Source: JBLHUT01 sp047629975
GTDB lineage: Bacteria > Pseudomonadota > Alphaproteobacteria > Rhodobacterales > Rhodobacteraceae
Direction: 5' to 3'
DNA: 6,334 nt
Assembly: GCA_047629975.1 (NCBI GenBank)
Contig: JBLHUT010000207.1
Location: forward strand, 1-6,334
Shown: positions 5,165-6,334 of the stretch, piece by piece
Position numbering within the stretch: position 1 is the stretch's first letter
Layout: the number at the start of each line of letters is the position of its first letter
Notes under the pieces: generated by a model
Seen by the model: only the letters and a program-made list of their open reading frames with translations
What the model was told of the DNA's origin: nothing
Database searches by the model: none
Translations under genes and position numbers: made by a program

Positions 5165-6334
5165 TTAGGGCCGCTGCTGCCCGTCTCCAAAGACGAGGTA
5201 TTTGAAACTCGTCAACTGCTCTGCTCCGACCGGACCACGTGCGTGCATCTTGCCCGTGGCAATCCCGATTTCCGCGCCCATTCCGAACTCCCCGCCGTCC
5301 GAGAACTGGGTCGAGGCGTTGTGCATCACCACGGCGGAATCCACAGCCGTCATAAAAGCTTTTGCCGCGGCCTGATCCTCTGTGATAATGGCGTCGGTGT
5401 GACCCGAGGAATGGGCCTGCACAAAGGCGATGGCACCCTGCAAGTCATCGACAATCTTCACCGACAGGATGTTGCTGAGGTATTCCGTGTCCCAATCGGC
5501 ATCCGTCGCCTCGGTCATCTCCGGCAGGATATTCCGGGCCTCTGCGTCACCGCGCAGTTCGCAATCACCGATCGCTTTTGCCAGACGCGGCAGCACCAGC
5601 GGCGCGATCTTGCGGTCGATCACGACACATTCGGTTGCGCCGCAAATCCCCGTCCTGCGCATTTTGGCATTCTGAACGACGCTCACCGCTTTTTCGATAT
5701 CGGCGCTGTCATGGACGTAAGTGTGATTGTTTCCATCCAGATGCAGCAACGTCGGCACGCGCGCCTCCTGTTGCACCAGCGATACCAGCCCGCGCCCGCC
5801 ACGCGGAATAACAAGATCAACCGTATCAATGCTGTGCAGCAAAAGCTTCACGGCCTCGCGGTCACGGGTATCCACCAGTTGCACCGCATCACCGGACAGA
5901 CCAGCAGCCGTCAGCCCCTGCGCCAGACACCCGACAATCACCCGCGAAGACTGCAAGCTTTCGGAGCCACCGCGCAAAATAACGGCATTGCCGGATTTGA
6001 TGCAAAGCGCACCGGCATCGGACCCCACATTGGGGCGGGATTCATAGATCATCGCAATAACGCCGATCGGCACGCTGACGCGGTCGATCTTGAGCCCGTT
6101 GGGCCGGTTGAACGTCGCAAGAGTGCGGCCAAGCGGGTCATCCTGCCCTGCGATCGCATCAACAGCGTCCGCCATGGCGGCAACCCGGTCCGTGGTCAGG
6201 GTCAGCCGGTCGATGAACGCCGCATCCTTTCCGGCGTCGCGCACACTCTCAAGATCAAGGGCGTTGGCCTTCAGGATCTCGGAGGCGCGGGCGCGCAGGG
6301 CTTTGGCCGCCTCCGTCAGCGCCAGATTGCGCTG
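5165..6334 (-). CDS. proA: ProA: glutamate-5-semialdehyde dehydrogenase (gamma-glutamyl phosphate reductase), N-terminus cut by window edge
   Basis: ProA reduces gamma-glutamyl phosphate to glutamate-5-semialdehyde with NADPH, the second step of proline synthesis from glutamate, in the cytoplasm. The visible 389 residues read in frame to the right edge, starting QRNLALTEAAKALRARASEI. Full-length ProA is about 420 residues, so roughly 30 are missing. A GTG at 6244 is internal (ESVRDAGKD), not the start. Landmarks, numbered from the first visible residue: VPIGVIAMIYESRPNV (88-103), KMRRTGICGATE (224-235) with the probable catalytic Cys231, and the ProA signature region AHSSGHTDAI (307-316), ending with GPVGAEQLTSFKYLVFGDG (367-385). 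The gene converges on the regulator and has no evident tie to the transporter operon. proB commonly lies upstream and may be just outside the window. Confidence 0.97.
   Translation of the reverse strand, partial: QRNLALTEAAKALRARASEILKANALDLESVRDAGKDAAFIDRLTLTTDRVAAMADAVDAIAGQDDPLGRTLATFNRPNGLKIDRVSVPIGVIAMIYESRPNVGSDAGALCIKSGNAVILRGGSESLQSSRVIVGCLAQGLTAAGLSGDAVQLVDTRDREAVKLLLHSIDTVDLVIPRGGRGLVSLVQQEARVPTLLHLDGNNHTYVHDSADIEKAVSVVQNAKMRRTGICGATECVVIDRKIAPLVLPRLAKAIGDCELRGDAEARNILPEMTEATDADWDTEYLSNILSVKIVDDLQGAIAFVQAHSSGHTDAIITEDQAAAKAFMTAVDSAVVMHNASTQFSDGGEFGMGAEIGIATGKMHARGPVGAEQLTSFKYLVFGDGQQRP

Noticed and set aside
6242..6244. GTG as the start of proA
   Set aside because: The frame continues upstream to the window edge with ProA-like sequence (LTEAAKALRARASEILKAN), so the true start lies outside the window.

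Overview
The window is G+C-rich, gene-dense bacterial DNA. Protein sequence and gene style suggest an alphaproteobacterium, probably of the Rhodobacterales/Roseobacter type. That placement is inferred from general resemblance and was not tested by a search. There are seven coding regions, two of them cut by the window edges, and no stretch over 300 bases without a gene. I see no rRNA or tRNA gene, CRISPR array, transposase, integrase or other mobile element.

Layout from left to right. The 3' end of an unrecognised + strand gene (2-142) converges on a minus-strand operon read from right to left: tctC (3986-3030), tctB (2967-2512), tctA (2501-1017) and an alpha/beta hydrolase (1011-187). tctC, tctB and tctA encode the three parts of a tripartite tricarboxylate transporter (TTT): periplasmic binding protein, small membrane subunit and large membrane subunit. 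Genes are tightly spaced (5 and 10 bp) except between tctC and tctB, where 62 bp carry a strong stem-loop. A LacI/GalR-family regulator resembling the gluconate repressor GntR is transcribed divergently (4094-5107, TTG start). It converges on proA (gamma-glutamyl phosphate reductase, minus strand, 5165 to the right edge, N-terminus missing), which looks like an unrelated housekeeping neighbour.

How the parts probably work together. The roughly 107-bp region between tctC and the regulator holds two perfect 16-bp direct repeats, 21 bp apart. Each is an imperfect palindrome with a central CG, as expected of LacI-family operators. The repeat ends also supply -35-like hexamers on both strands: TTGACA toward tctC and TTGTCA toward the regulator. 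The simplest model is that the regulator represses both its own gene and the uptake operon until an organic-acid inducer appears. The TTT system would import that acid, and the cytoplasmic hydrolase would cleave an ester or lactone form of it. The substrate cannot be read from the sequence; a sugar acid or its lactone is a hypothesis based on the GntR resemblance and the hydrolase.

Nothing here is a wholly new class of system. The points most worth a second look are the twin operator, the tctC-tctB hairpin, and the coupling of a TTT transporter to a hydrolase and a GntR-like repressor.
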